Shown piece after piece: positions 1 through 6,611 of a stretch of 12,457 nt of DNA. Source of the DNA: an uncultured Phascolarctobacterium sp. (lineage in GTDB: Bacteria > Bacillota > Negativicutes > Acidaminococcales > Acidaminococcaceae); NCBI GenBank assembly GCA_946002345.1, contig CAMFZA010000025.1:1-12457 (forward strand), read 5' to 3'. Within the stretch, counting starts at the first letter, position 1. Each line of letters starts with the position of its first letter. The notes beneath the pieces are model-generated. The model was not told the origin of the DNA, searched no databases, and saw nothing but the letters and a program-made list of their open reading frames with translations. Both the position numbers and the translations under genes were made by a program.

Positions 1-79
1 CGGCGGCAAGCTGGTGCAGCTGCCGGGAGGCGTCACTGCACGTTATGTAAAGAAACAGCTTATTTTGGAAAAACAATAA
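1..79 (+). CDS. tilS: C-terminal end of probable tRNA(Ile)-lysidine synthetase (partial)
   Basis: Only the last 25 codons are present, read from base 2 to the TAA at 77-79; the gene begins outside the window. The visible peptide contains LPGGVTARYVKKQLIL, which resembles the LPGG-x-x-x-x-R-x-Y-x-x-L strand pair that follows the catalytic domain in Firmicute TilS proteins. TilS converts the wobble cytidine of the AUA-reading tRNA(Ile) to lysidine using ATP and lysine. Context supports the call: tilS directly precedes hpt and ftsH in many Firmicutes, and here the stop codon abuts the hpt ribosome binding site. With so few residues the identification rests mainly on gene order. The protein ends soon after this motif, which may mean a short TilS without the extra C-terminal domain. 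Confidence 0.55.
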   Translation, partial: GGKLVQLPGGVTARYVKKQLILEKQ

Positions 80-92
80 AGGAGCCTTTATC

Positions 93-635
93 ATGCATAA
101 TGATATTAAACAAGTATTATTGACTAAAGAACAAATTGCTAAGCGCGTGGAGGAAATGGGCAAGCAAATTACTGCTGACTATGAGGGCAAGGATTTGATC
201 GTGGTAGTGCTCTTAAAGGGTGCCGCTTGGTTTGCCACCGATTTGACCCGTGCCATCGATTTGCCCCTGCGTGTAGATTTTATGGTTGCTTCTTCCTATG
301 GCATTGGTACCAGCACTACCGGTAATGTGAAGGTAAAGCTGGATGTGAGCGAAAATATTGCTGGCAAGCATGTGCTTTTGATTGACGATATTATCGACAG
401 TGGCGTAACCTTCGCTGCTATTAGCGACATGCTGCGCCAGAATAAGCCCGCTTCCCTAAAGACGGTGGCCCTGTGTGATAAGGCAGAGCGTCGCATCAAT
501 GGCATGGAGGCCGATTATGTGGGCTTCAAGATTCCTGATGAATTCGTTGTGGGTTTTGGCCTTGACTATGCTGGGGATTATCGCAATCTGCCTTATATTG
601 GGGTATTAAAGCCTGCCGTTTACGCAAGAAAATAA
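93..635 (+). CDS. hpt: Hypoxanthine (guanine) phosphoribosyltransferase
   Basis: A 180-residue cytoplasmic enzyme of purine salvage that transfers the phosphoribosyl group of PRPP to hypoxanthine or guanine, giving IMP or GMP. The length is normal for bacterial HPRT. Visible motifs are the pyrophosphate-binding LKG at residues 41-43, the flexible-loop Ser-Tyr at 68-69, and the PRPP signature VLLIDDIIDSGVT at 94-106 with its acidic pair Asp98-Asp99. Lys130 lies where the lysine contacting the purine O6 is expected, and Asp158 and Arg163 sit in the C-terminal hood. The ATG at 93 is preceded by AAGGAG at 79-84 with good spacing. That site overlaps the stop codon of the upstream gene, so the two are probably co-transcribed and translationally coupled. 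The tilS-hpt-ftsH order is conserved in Firmicutes. Confidence 0.96.
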   Translation: MHNDIKQVLLTKEQIAKRVEEMGKQITADYEGKDLIVVVLLKGAAWFATDLTRAIDLPLRVDFMVASSYGIGTSTTGNVKVKLDVSENIAGKHVLLIDDIIDSGVTFAAISDMLRQNKPASLKTVALCDKAERRINGMEADYVGFKIPDEFVVGFGLDYAGDYRNLPYIGVLKPAVYARK

Positions 636-652
636 AAAGTTTGTAAAAATGG

Positions 653-681
653 TTGCTAGATGTCACTTCCTATAATATAAT
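653..681 (+). promoter_or_regulatory. Sigma-A type promoter for ftsH
   Basis: A -35 element TTGCTA (653-658) is separated by 17 bases from TATAAT (676-681). A second overlapping TATAAT begins at 671 but would leave only 12 bases to the same -35. Initiation is expected near 688, giving a leader of about 30 bases with the strong ribosome binding site GGAAGGAGGA at 701-710. ftsH can therefore be expressed independently of the tilS-hpt transcript. Confidence 0.65.
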
Positions 682-717
682 AAAATATTATCGATTAAGT
701 GGAAGGAGGATACGTGC

Positions 718-2637
718 TTGAATAAATTTTTTAAGAACGTACTTTTTTATCTGCTGATAATCATGGTAATTATCTGGATGTTTGATTTCTATACAGAAAA
801 GGGAGCCAAGCCCACTGAAATTAGCTACACCAGCTTTATGCAGCATGTGCAGGCCGATGAAATCAAGCAGGTTAAGATTGTTGATAATGTTATCAGTGGT
901 AAATTAAAGGATGGCAAAGAATTTTCTACTGTAGCGCCCAATGATAGCAAGCTGGTAGAAAAATTAGAGCAAAAGAATGTGGACATCAAGGCCGAGCTGC
1001 CGCCTCAGCCGCCCTGGTGGATGAGCATTTTAAGCAGTTTGTTGCCCATGCTGATTATTGTGGGCTTGTGGTTCATGCTAATGAACCAAGGCGGTGCCGG
1101 TGGTGGCAAGGTGATGAACTTTGGCAAGAGCCGTGCCCGTCGCTATGATGAGGACAAGATGAAGATTACCTTCAAGGATGTTGCTGGCGCCGAAGAGGCC
1201 AAGCAGGAGCTGGAGGAGGTAGTAGAATTCTTAAAGAGTCCTCAAAAATACAATGAGCTGGGTGCCAAGATTCCCAAGGGTGTGCTGCTGGTGGGCCCTC
1301 CGGGTACTGGTAAAACCCTGCTGGCCAAGGCTGTGGCCGGTGAAGCAGGCGTGCCCTTCTTCAGTATTTCTGGCTCTGACTTTGTGGAAATGTTTGTGGG
1401 CGTGGGTGCTTCCCGCGTGCGCGACCTGTTTGACCAAGCGAAAAAGAGCGCTCCCTGCATTGTATTTATTGACGAAATTGATGCAGTGGGACGTCAACGT
1501 GGTGCTGGTTTGGGTGGTGGCCATGACGAGCGTGAGCAAACCCTGAACCAATTGTTGGTAGAGATGGATGGCTTCAGTGCTAATGAGGGCATCATTATGA
1601 TTGCCGCTACCAATAGACCGGATATTCTGGACCCGGCTCTGCTGCGCCCTGGTCGCTTTGACCGCCAAATCGTGGTGGATCGTCCTGATATTAAGGGTCG
1701 TACCGAAATTTTGAAGGTACATTGCAAGGGCAAGCCCGTGGGTCAGGATGTTTCCCTGGATGTTATTGCCCAACGCACCCCCGGCTTTACCGGTGCAGAT
1801 TTGTCCAATTTGGTGAATGAGGCCGCCCTTTTGACAGCGCGCCGTGACAAAAAGGTTATCAATATGCCGGAGATGGAAGAGGCTGCTGAACGTGTCATCA
1901 TGGGCCCCGAGCGCAAGAGTCGCGTTATCAGTGACAAGGAAAAACGCCTTACCGCTTATCACGAGGGTGGTCACACCATCGTGGGCATGCTCTTGGAGCA
2001 CACCGACCCTGTACACAAGGTTACCATTATCCCGCGCGGTCGTGCCGGTGGCTATACTCTGAGTCTGCCTAAGGAGGACAAGTACTATGCAACTCGCAGC
2101 GAAATGCTGGATGAACTTAAGGTGCTCCTGGGTGGTCGTGTAGCCGAAGCCATAGTGCTGAAGGAAATTTCCAGTGGTGCTAGCAATGATTTGCAGCGTG
2201 CAACCCAATTGGCACGCCAAATGATTTGTGAATACGGCATGAGCGAGAATATTGGACCTGTAACCTTTGGCCATCGTCAGGACCAAGTTTTCCTGGGCCG
2301 TGATATTGCTCGGGACAAGGATTACAGTGAAGAGGTGGCTGCAGAAATCGATAAGGAAGTACGTGCCTTCATCGAGGATGCGTATGCCGCTACTGAAAAG
2401 CTGCTCAGCGATAATCTGGATAAGCTCCATGTGATTGCTCAGGCTTTGATTGAACGAGAAACCTTGGACGAGGAAGAAATCAATCAGCTGGTAAAATATG
2501 GACATATTTTAAGTGCGGAAGAAAAGCTGTACCTGGTACAAAAGTCCGTAGCTGAGGAAGAGGCTGCTAACACAGCTGCTCCTGTTGATACCATCAGCGC
2601 TTCTGCTGACGCTCCTGCAGAGCCTCCTCAAGCATAA
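718..2637 (+). CDS. ftsH: ATP-dependent zinc metalloprotease FtsH
   Basis: A 639-residue membrane-anchored AAA+ protease that extracts and degrades membrane and regulatory proteins as a hexamer. Two transmembrane segments (about 8-22 and 102-122) flank an extracytoplasmic domain. The AAA+ module has Walker A GPPGTGKT (193-200), the pore loop FVGVG (226-230), Walker B with Asp252-Glu253, and the second region of homology RPGRFDR (310-316). The peptidase site is HEGGH (415-419) with Asp491 as the probable third zinc ligand. Most FtsH proteins have HEAGH, so the Ala-to-Gly change is conservative and leaves the two His and the Glu intact. The tail after about 610 is rich in Ala, Pro and Glu and probably disordered. 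The start is TTG at 718, seven bases after the Shine-Dalgarno ending at 710; a nearby GTG at 714 is out of frame and stops at once. A terminator follows. Confidence 0.98.
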   Translation: MNKFFKNVLFYLLIIMVIIWMFDFYTEKGAKPTEISYTSFMQHVQADEIKQVKIVDNVISGKLKDGKEFSTVAPNDSKLVEKLEQKNVDIKAELPPQPPWWMSILSSLLPMLIIVGLWFMLMNQGGAGGGKVMNFGKSRARRYDEDKMKITFKDVAGAEEAKQELEEVVEFLKSPQKYNELGAKIPKGVLLVGPPGTGKTLLAKAVAGEAGVPFFSISGSDFVEMFVGVGASRVRDLFDQAKKSAPCIVFIDEIDAVGRQRGAGLGGGHDEREQTLNQLLVEMDGFSANEGIIMIAATNRPDILDPALLRPGRFDRQIVVDRPDIKGRTEILKVHCKGKPVGQDVSLDVIAQRTPGFTGADLSNLVNEAALLTARRDKKVINMPEMEEAAERVIMGPERKSRVISDKEKRLTAYHEGGHTIVGMLLEHTDPVHKVTIIPRGRAGGYTLSLPKEDKYYATRSEMLDELKVLLGGRVAEAIVLKEISSGASNDLQRATQLARQMICEYGMSENIGPVTFGHRQDQVFLGRDIARDKDYSEEVAAEIDKEVRAFIEDAYAATEKLLSDNLDKLHVIAQALIERETLDEEEINQLVKYGHILSAEEKLYLVQKSVAEEEAANTAAPVDTISASADAPAEPPQA

Positions 2638-2671
2638 GCTACTGCGCTGGTATGGTGCCAGCAATAAAAAT

Positions 2672-2708
2672 GCGCCCGTAGTGCTTACTACGGGCGCTTT
2701 TCTTTTTC
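2672..2708 (+). terminator. Rho-independent terminator after ftsH
   Basis: A perfect 11-bp stem, GCGCCCGTAGT (2672-2682) against ACTACGGGCGC (2687-2697), closes a GCTT loop and is followed by a T-rich run from 2698. The A-rich stretch on the left side would let it work in both directions, although no convergent gene is present. A weaker 7-bp hairpin (2646-2662) lies between the ftsH stop and this stem. Confidence 0.93.
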
Positions 2709-2752
2709 TTGAAATAGCAAGAAAAATGCTAATAAAAAGCAAATTAAAGCAT

Positions 2753-2781
2753 TTTACTTATTTTCGATTTGCCTTTATAAT
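2753..2781 (+). promoter_or_regulatory. Sigma-A type promoter for the transporter gene
   Basis: TTTACT (2753-2758), 17 bases, then TATAAT (2776-2781). It sits between the ftsH terminator and the transporter start at 2814, so the transporter is its own transcription unit. The translation signal is the G-run AGGGGGA at 2800-2806. Confidence 0.6.
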
Positions 2782-2813
2782 GATTAAAATGGGATATTTA
2801 GGGGGATGGAAAT

Positions 2814-4226
2814 ATGAAAAAACATACTTTGCTGAATACATTAGCGGGACCAATTCTGTTCTTTGTGGTCTTAGGTGTTTTAATTCAGCTAATTAGCTTT
2901 AAGCAGGCTGCCGCTATTGCTACTATTTGTTGGATGGGGCTGTGGTGGGTACTGCGCCCAGTGAATATTGCCGTAACAGCGCTGCTGCCCATACCCATCA
3001 ATGCTTTTTTTGGTATGGTGCCCATGGATGGCATTATCAGCAAATATTTTTCGGAAATCGTGGTGCTATTGGTGGGCAGTGATTTAATCAGCTTGGTTTG
3101 GGAAAAGACCCATCTCGATAAGCGCCTTGCGATAAAGAGTTTGTGTGGCATTGGCACTTCCATGCGCCAGCAAATTACCGTCTGGCTGGTAGCTTCAACT
3201 GTCCTTTCCATTTTTTTGCCCAATGTGGTCGTGGTAATGATTTTGGTGCCCGTGGCTGTGAGTATGCTTAAGTTCCTAGGACAGGAAAACATTACTAATA
3301 ACCCCATCGCTACACCGATTTTATTAGCCCTAGTTTGGGGCGCAGGCTTTGGCGGCTTTGGCTCTCCCTTGGGAGGCGCTTCTAACCTGGTTGCTATCAG
3401 CTATCTGGAGAAGTTAACCGGGCAAGAGTTTATGTATGTGGATTGGATTATCCGTTTTTTGCCATTGCTCTTTATCTTGTTGCTCTTTATTTTGGCTTTT
3501 CTCCTGCGTTTGCCCTTGCCGGTGGACCATCTGGAGGGCGGCAAGGAATATTTCCGTTCCGTTTATGCTGAACTGGGCCCCATGAAAAAGGGCGAAAAGC
3601 TGGGCCTGTGGCTCTTTGCCTTGGCCACGATTTTAGCCTTTATTCGCCCCTTATATGTGGAATATCTGCCGTTGATGAAGCCTGCTTATGTGTTCTTCTT
3701 TTTTGGCATGCTCACCTTTGTTTTGCGTGACGAAAAGGAGCAGCTTTTACTCACCTGGAACGAGGCAGAAAAGGGCATCATGTGGGGTATGATTTTTCTG
3801 TTTTCCGGTGGCCTAGCCTTGGGCAAGCTGATTACGGATACTGGTGCGGCAACAGAAATCGCCAAGGTCATTACGCTGCTTCCCTTGAGTGGAGGGGTGG
3901 AGACCATGTTTAGCCTTACTCTGTTTGCCACCTTCCTGACGGAAATTAGCAGTAACACCGCGGCTGCCTCCATTGCTATTCCTGTTTTACATAGCTTTTC
4001 CTCTGAATTAGGTGTAAATCCGGTGCCCTATATTTTGACAACCATAGTGGCCGTAAACTGTGCCTTTATCCTGCCCGTTAGCACCCGTGCCGTGGGCGTT
4101 ACCTATGGCCTTAGTCCTGATGACCTGATGAAGCATGGGGTGTGCCTATCCGTGCTCTGCATGCTGTTGGTCAGCGCTTTAGGATATGTTTGCATGCAAT
4201 TTTGGCCGCTTTTCAATCATATTTAA
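2814..4226 (+). CDS. SLC13/DASS-type anion permease (divergent)
   Basis: A 470-residue, very hydrophobic inner-membrane protein with about a dozen predicted membrane segments, the usual size for divalent anion:sodium symporters, which import C4-dicarboxylates, citrate or sulfate. The N-terminal half (NIAVTALLPIPINAFFGMVP, residues 51-70, and the segment that follows, ending in WEKTHLDKRLA) matches this family. The C-terminal half keeps the sodium/substrate motif Ser380-Asn381-Thr382. The equivalent position in the first half reads Pro136-Asn137-Val138 instead of Ser-Asn-Thr. The later helical hairpins read SPLGGASN (184-191) and PVSTRAVG (421-428), without the usual Pro-Pro-Asn. Family membership is clear but substrate and ion coupling are not. 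Succinate or another dicarboxylate is a plausible guess only. The gene has its own promoter and terminator, so neighbours give no hint. Confidence 0.82.
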   Translation: MKKHTLLNTLAGPILFFVVLGVLIQLISFKQAAAIATICWMGLWWVLRPVNIAVTALLPIPINAFFGMVPMDGIISKYFSEIVVLLVGSDLISLVWEKTHLDKRLAIKSLCGIGTSMRQQITVWLVASTVLSIFLPNVVVVMILVPVAVSMLKFLGQENITNNPIATPILLALVWGAGFGGFGSPLGGASNLVAISYLEKLTGQEFMYVDWIIRFLPLLFILLLFILAFLLRLPLPVDHLEGGKEYFRSVYAELGPMKKGEKLGLWLFALATILAFIRPLYVEYLPLMKPAYVFFFFGMLTFVLRDEKEQLLLTWNEAEKGIMWGMIFLFSGGLALGKLITDTGAATEIAKVITLLPLSGGVETMFSLTLFATFLTEISSNTAAASIAIPVLHSFSSELGVNPVPYILTTIVAVNCAFILPVSTRAVGVTYGLSPDDLMKHGVCLSVLCMLLVSALGYVCMQFWPLFNHI

Positions 4227-4245
4227 GCATCATCATGACCTCCTT

Positions 4246-4287
4246 CTTCCCCTTGCCTGACTGTGTCGGTAGGGGGAGTTTTCTTGT
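4246..4287 (+). terminator. Terminator after the transporter gene
   Basis: CTTCCCCT (4246-4253) pairs with AGGGGGAG (4271-4278) with one G-T pair. Inner pairs (GCC 4255-4257 with GGT 4268-4270; GAC 4259-4261 with GTC 4265-4267) extend the stem past small bulges to a TGT loop. A T-rich tail (TTTTCTT) follows from 4279. It separates the transporter from birA. Confidence 0.75.
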
Positions 4288-4303
4288 AGGGGTTAATAAG
4301 TGC

Positions 4304-4332
4304 TTGACTTTTGGGTAACCTAGTGATAACCT
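4304..4332 (+). promoter_or_regulatory. Probable birA promoter
   Basis: A good -35 box TTGACT (4304-4309) is followed at 17 bases by a weak -10 TAACCT (4327-4332); GATAAC at 4325-4330 is an alternative with 15-base spacing. The -10 region coincides with the left arm of the putative BirA operator, which would give simple steric repression. Confidence 0.45.
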
Positions 4333-4355
4333 TTCAGATAGATAGAGGTTAACCA
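4323..4355 (+). promoter_or_regulatory. Putative BirA operator (autoregulation)
   Basis: The arms GTGATAACC (4323-4331) and GGTTAACCA (4347-4355) form a dyad with a 15-base spacer. This matches, from memory, the BirA box of TTGTnAACC, 14-16 bases, GGTTnACAA. Three TAACC pentamers start at 4316, 4327 and 4350, spaced 11 and 23 bases, or about one and two helical turns. A further inverted repeat, AACCAA-GTG-TTGGTT, covers 4351-4365. The site lies over the -10 region and upstream of a birA that keeps its DNA-binding domain, so autorepression by biotinoyl-AMP-bound BirA is likely. This is inference from arm similarity and position. Confidence 0.55.
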
Positions 4356-4411
4356 AGTGTTGGTTCAAGAAATATAAAAGAGTATTTTACATACAATGGG
4401 AGGCAAAAAAC

Positions 4412-5428
4412 ATGCGTAAGCGTATTTTGGATTTGTTGCGTAATAGTGGAGGAGAGCCTGTGAGTGGCGAGGAGATATCCCGTCAGCTGGAGGTTTCGCG
4501 GACTGCTATTTGGAAGCACATTCAAACCTTAAAAAATGAAGGCTATGATTTTATGGTAGGTGATGATTTCGGTGGGGTTTGGATATTTGGGTATTTATTG
4601 TTGGTTGCGCCTAATCGCCTGTTCCCCCAGGAGATCTTGTCCCGTTTGCAGACAAAGTGGTTAGGTCACAATATTTGCTATCGTGATAGCGTGGACTCCA
4701 GCAATAATTTGGCCAAGGCCTTGGCCAATGAGGGCTGCGAAAATGGTCTGGTGGTGGTAGCCGAGGAGCAGGGCGCAGGCAAGGGTCGCTTGTCCAGAGG
4801 TTGGATTTCTCCTTACGCTAAGGGAATTTGGTTCAGCGTGGTTTTAAAGCCGCCCTTTTTACCGCAGGAGGCATCCAAGTGCACTCTTTTGGCAGCGGTA
4901 GCTGTAGTCAAGGCTATTAATAAAATTGCTGGCGTACAGGCTGCTATTAAATGGCCTAACGATATTTTGCTGTTGGGACGCAAGCTGGTGGGTATTCTGA
5001 CCGAGATGAATGCGGAGTTTGGGCATATAAACTATGTGGTTATTGGTACTGGCATCAACACCAATGCAACTCCCGATGATTATCCTGAAGAGGTAAAGCA
5101 TTTGGCTGTGTCCATTTGTGATGCCGCAACAGAGCCCTTCACCAGAGTACAGCTTTTGTGTGATATCCTAAAGAATATGGAGGAGCTGTACGAAGCTGCT
5201 GTAAACGAAGGCTTTGCTTCGGTTTTGGCGGAATGGCGCAAGTATTCCTGCACCTTGGGCCAGGATGTGAAGGTAATCGCTCCCGATATGACCTACTATG
5301 GTAAGGCAGAGGACATTGACGAAGAAGGTCTTTTGATTGTGCGCAAGGAGGATGGCACCTTAGAAAAGGTTGTGGCCGGTGATGTTTCCATCCGTCCGGC
5401 AGCTGCCAAGAATGGCGCTTATGCGTAA
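4412..5428 (+). CDS. birA: Bifunctional biotin-protein ligase / biotin operon repressor
   Basis: A 338-residue cytoplasmic enzyme that makes biotinoyl-5'-AMP and transfers biotin to the carrier lysine of carboxylases or decarboxylases. Residues 1-48 form a winged helix-turn-helix (SRQLEVSRTAIWKHIQTLK), so this is a group II BirA that can also repress transcription. The catalytic domain shows GAGKGRLSRGW (121-131), a variant of the GRGRxxRxW biotinoyl-AMP loop. It also has KWPNDI (180-185), KLVGILTE (191-198) and GTGINTN (212-218), and a C-terminal SH3-like domain after about 280. The linker between wing and ligase (residues about 49-62) appears about six residues longer than in typical homologues. 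The ATG at 4412 follows GGGAGG (4398-4403) by eight bases. No terminator is visible before coaX. Confidence 0.95.
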   Translation: MRKRILDLLRNSGGEPVSGEEISRQLEVSRTAIWKHIQTLKNEGYDFMVGDDFGGVWIFGYLLLVAPNRLFPQEILSRLQTKWLGHNICYRDSVDSSNNLAKALANEGCENGLVVVAEEQGAGKGRLSRGWISPYAKGIWFSVVLKPPFLPQEASKCTLLAAVAVVKAINKIAGVQAAIKWPNDILLLGRKLVGILTEMNAEFGHINYVVIGTGINTNATPDDYPEEVKHLAVSICDAATEPFTRVQLLCDILKNMEELYEAAVNEGFASVLAEWRKYSCTLGQDVKVIAPDMTYYGKAEDIDEEGLLIVRKEDGTLEKVVAGDVSIRPAAAKNGAYA

Positions 5429-5451
5429 GTAAGAAAATCTTGTAATTATTC

Positions 5452-5479
5452 TTGCATTCTGCTGACTTTGTGGTAAAAT
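5452..5479 (+). promoter_or_regulatory. Possible coaX promoter
   Basis: TTGCAT (5452-5457), 16 bases, TAAAAT (5474-5479), in the 110-base gap between birA and the coaX start. Because no terminator separates the genes, coaX may also be read from the birA promoter. A short CGGAA/TTCCG stem (5509-5513 with 5521-5525) touches the coaX ribosome binding site and may be fortuitous. Confidence 0.4.
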
Positions 5480-5538
5480 AATAAAGGCTTTGAGACCGTA
5501 TTATGAGGCGGAAACCACACTTCCGAGGAGGATTTGAG

Positions 5539-6315
5539 ATGTTACTAGTAATTGATGTAGGTAATACCAATGTTGTTGCCGGTGTTTTTGACGATAAAGA
5601 GCTGAAGGTACATTGGCGTTTTTCTACTGACCGTTCCAAAACTGCAGATGAATTTGGTATTATGCTACGCAGTATGTTTGATTATAGCGACGTGGAAATG
5701 AGCAAGATTGATTCCATCATTATTTCCAGCGTAGTGCCCCCGGTACTTATTCCGCTGTGCCATATGTGCGAGCGCTATTTTGGCATTAAGCCCATGGTTG
5801 TTGGCCCTGGCATTAAAAACGGTATTTTCATTCGCTATGATAATCCTAAGGAAGTTGGTGCTGACCGTATTGTTAACGCTGTAGCAGCTTTCCAAAAATA
5901 TGCTCATTTGAACAGACCCATGATTATTCTGGACTTTGGCACGGCCAACACCTTCTGTGCATTGCTGCCCACTGGTGAATATTTAGGCGGTGCTATCGCC
6001 CCCGGTATTGGTATTTCCACCGAGGCTTTGTTCCAACGTGCTGCTAAGCTGCCTCGTATTGAACTGGTGAAGCCCAAGACGGTTATTTGTCGTAACACTG
6101 TCAGCTCCATGCAGGCCGGTGCGATTTATGGCTTTGTAGGCCAGATGGAGGGCATTGTTAATCATATGAAGAAGGAGCTGGGCGGCGACGCTTTTGTCAT
6201 CGCTACCGGTGGCTTTGCCAACACTATGGCTTCCGAGTCCGACTGCATTGATGTAATCGAGCCCTTCTTGACTTTGGATGGTTTGCGTATCCTGTACGAG
6301 AAGAACGCGAAGTAA
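5539..6315 (+). CDS. coaX: Type III pantothenate kinase
   Basis: A 258-residue cytoplasmic kinase of the acetate/sugar kinase/Hsp70 fold that phosphorylates pantothenate in the first step of coenzyme A synthesis. Visible motifs are the phosphate loop DVGNTN (6-11), GADR (107-110) with the probable catalytic Asp109, DFGTANT (132-138), GGAIAPGI (150-157) and TGGFA (223-227). The usual form of the third motif is DFGTATT, so the Asn is a mild variant. The reading frame is open to 5503, but the ATG at 5539 is preferred. It gives the canonical start MLLVIDVGNTN and has GAGGAGG (5525-5531) seven bases upstream. coaX next to birA, and coaX near ftsH and dusB, are common Firmicute arrangements. A terminator follows immediately. 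Confidence 0.96.
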   Translation: MLLVIDVGNTNVVAGVFDDKELKVHWRFSTDRSKTADEFGIMLRSMFDYSDVEMSKIDSIIISSVVPPVLIPLCHMCERYFGIKPMVVGPGIKNGIFIRYDNPKEVGADRIVNAVAAFQKYAHLNRPMIILDFGTANTFCALLPTGEYLGGAIAPGIGISTEALFQRAAKLPRIELVKPKTVICRNTVSSMQAGAIYGFVGQMEGIVNHMKKELGGDAFVIATGGFANTMASESDCIDVIEPFLTLDGLRILYEKNAK

Positions 6316-6344
6316 TATTCTATTTTAATTTATCGTTGTCAACT

Positions 6345-6372
6345 AGCCCGCTGTTATGCGGGCTTTTGTTTA
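6345..6372 (+). terminator. Rho-independent terminator after coaX
   Basis: AGCCCGC (6345-6351) pairs perfectly with GCGGGCT (6358-6364) around a 6-base loop and is followed by TTTTGTTT. It closes the birA-coaX unit. Confidence 0.9.
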
Positions 6373-6390
6373 TAGAATTTTTATAAAAGG

Positions 6391-6577
6391 AAACAGTAAA
6401 TATAACATCCTTCCGCTCAGATGGATTTCTTACGCCAATTTCGTTGGGAACAACAACGAAGCTGCGGTCAGAATTTGTTCGTAAAAAGCTTTTGGTTTTC
6501 GAGACACCTGCTTCTGTTGTTCCAGCAACTCATTGGCTAAAATCCATATTCGCTCCAGTATATTATATTTGCTGTTT
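6391..6577. repeat. Long imperfect inverted repeat upstream of dusB
   Basis: The left arm (6391-6462) and the reverse complement of the right arm (6510-6577) align colinearly over about 70 bases at roughly 70 percent identity. Matching blocks in order are AAACAG, AAATATAA, ATGGATTT, GCCAAT, GTTG, GGAACAACA and GAAGC. The centre contains the palindrome AAAAGCTTTT (6484-6493). The whole 187 bases could fold as one long imperfect hairpin or be a decayed inverted duplication or miniature element. TTATAAA occurs on both sides (6381-6387, 6589-6595), but this AT-rich word is weak evidence for a target duplication. The rest of the 6316-6611 gap holds the coaX terminator and the dusB ribosome binding site; no convincing dusB promoter is visible. 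Confidence 0.6.
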
Positions 6578-6611
6578 TTTGCTAGTTGTTATAAATTGTT
6601 TGGAGTTACAT

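Noticed and set aside
1231..2505. A 424-codon open frame on the minus strand across ftsH
   Set aside because: It lies entirely within the strongly supported ftsH, shows no recognisable motifs, and results from codon bias on the sense strand.
5509..5525. Hairpin hiding the coaX ribosome binding site
   Set aside because: Only five base pairs and touching just the edge of the site; likely chance.
5503..5538. In-frame extension of coaX from an upstream ATG
   Set aside because: The canonical DVGNTN start and a strong ribosome binding site fit 5539; the extension would cover that binding site.
6421..6540. A 39-codon frame from an ATG inside the inverted repeat
   Set aside because: No ribosome binding site, no recognisable product, and the DNA is explained by the inverted repeat.
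6444..6611. In-frame N-terminal extension of dusB from a TTG
   Set aside because: It would add 56 residues derived from the inverted repeat and AT-rich DNA, without a ribosome binding site, while the ATG at 6612 has both a binding site and the family N-terminus.
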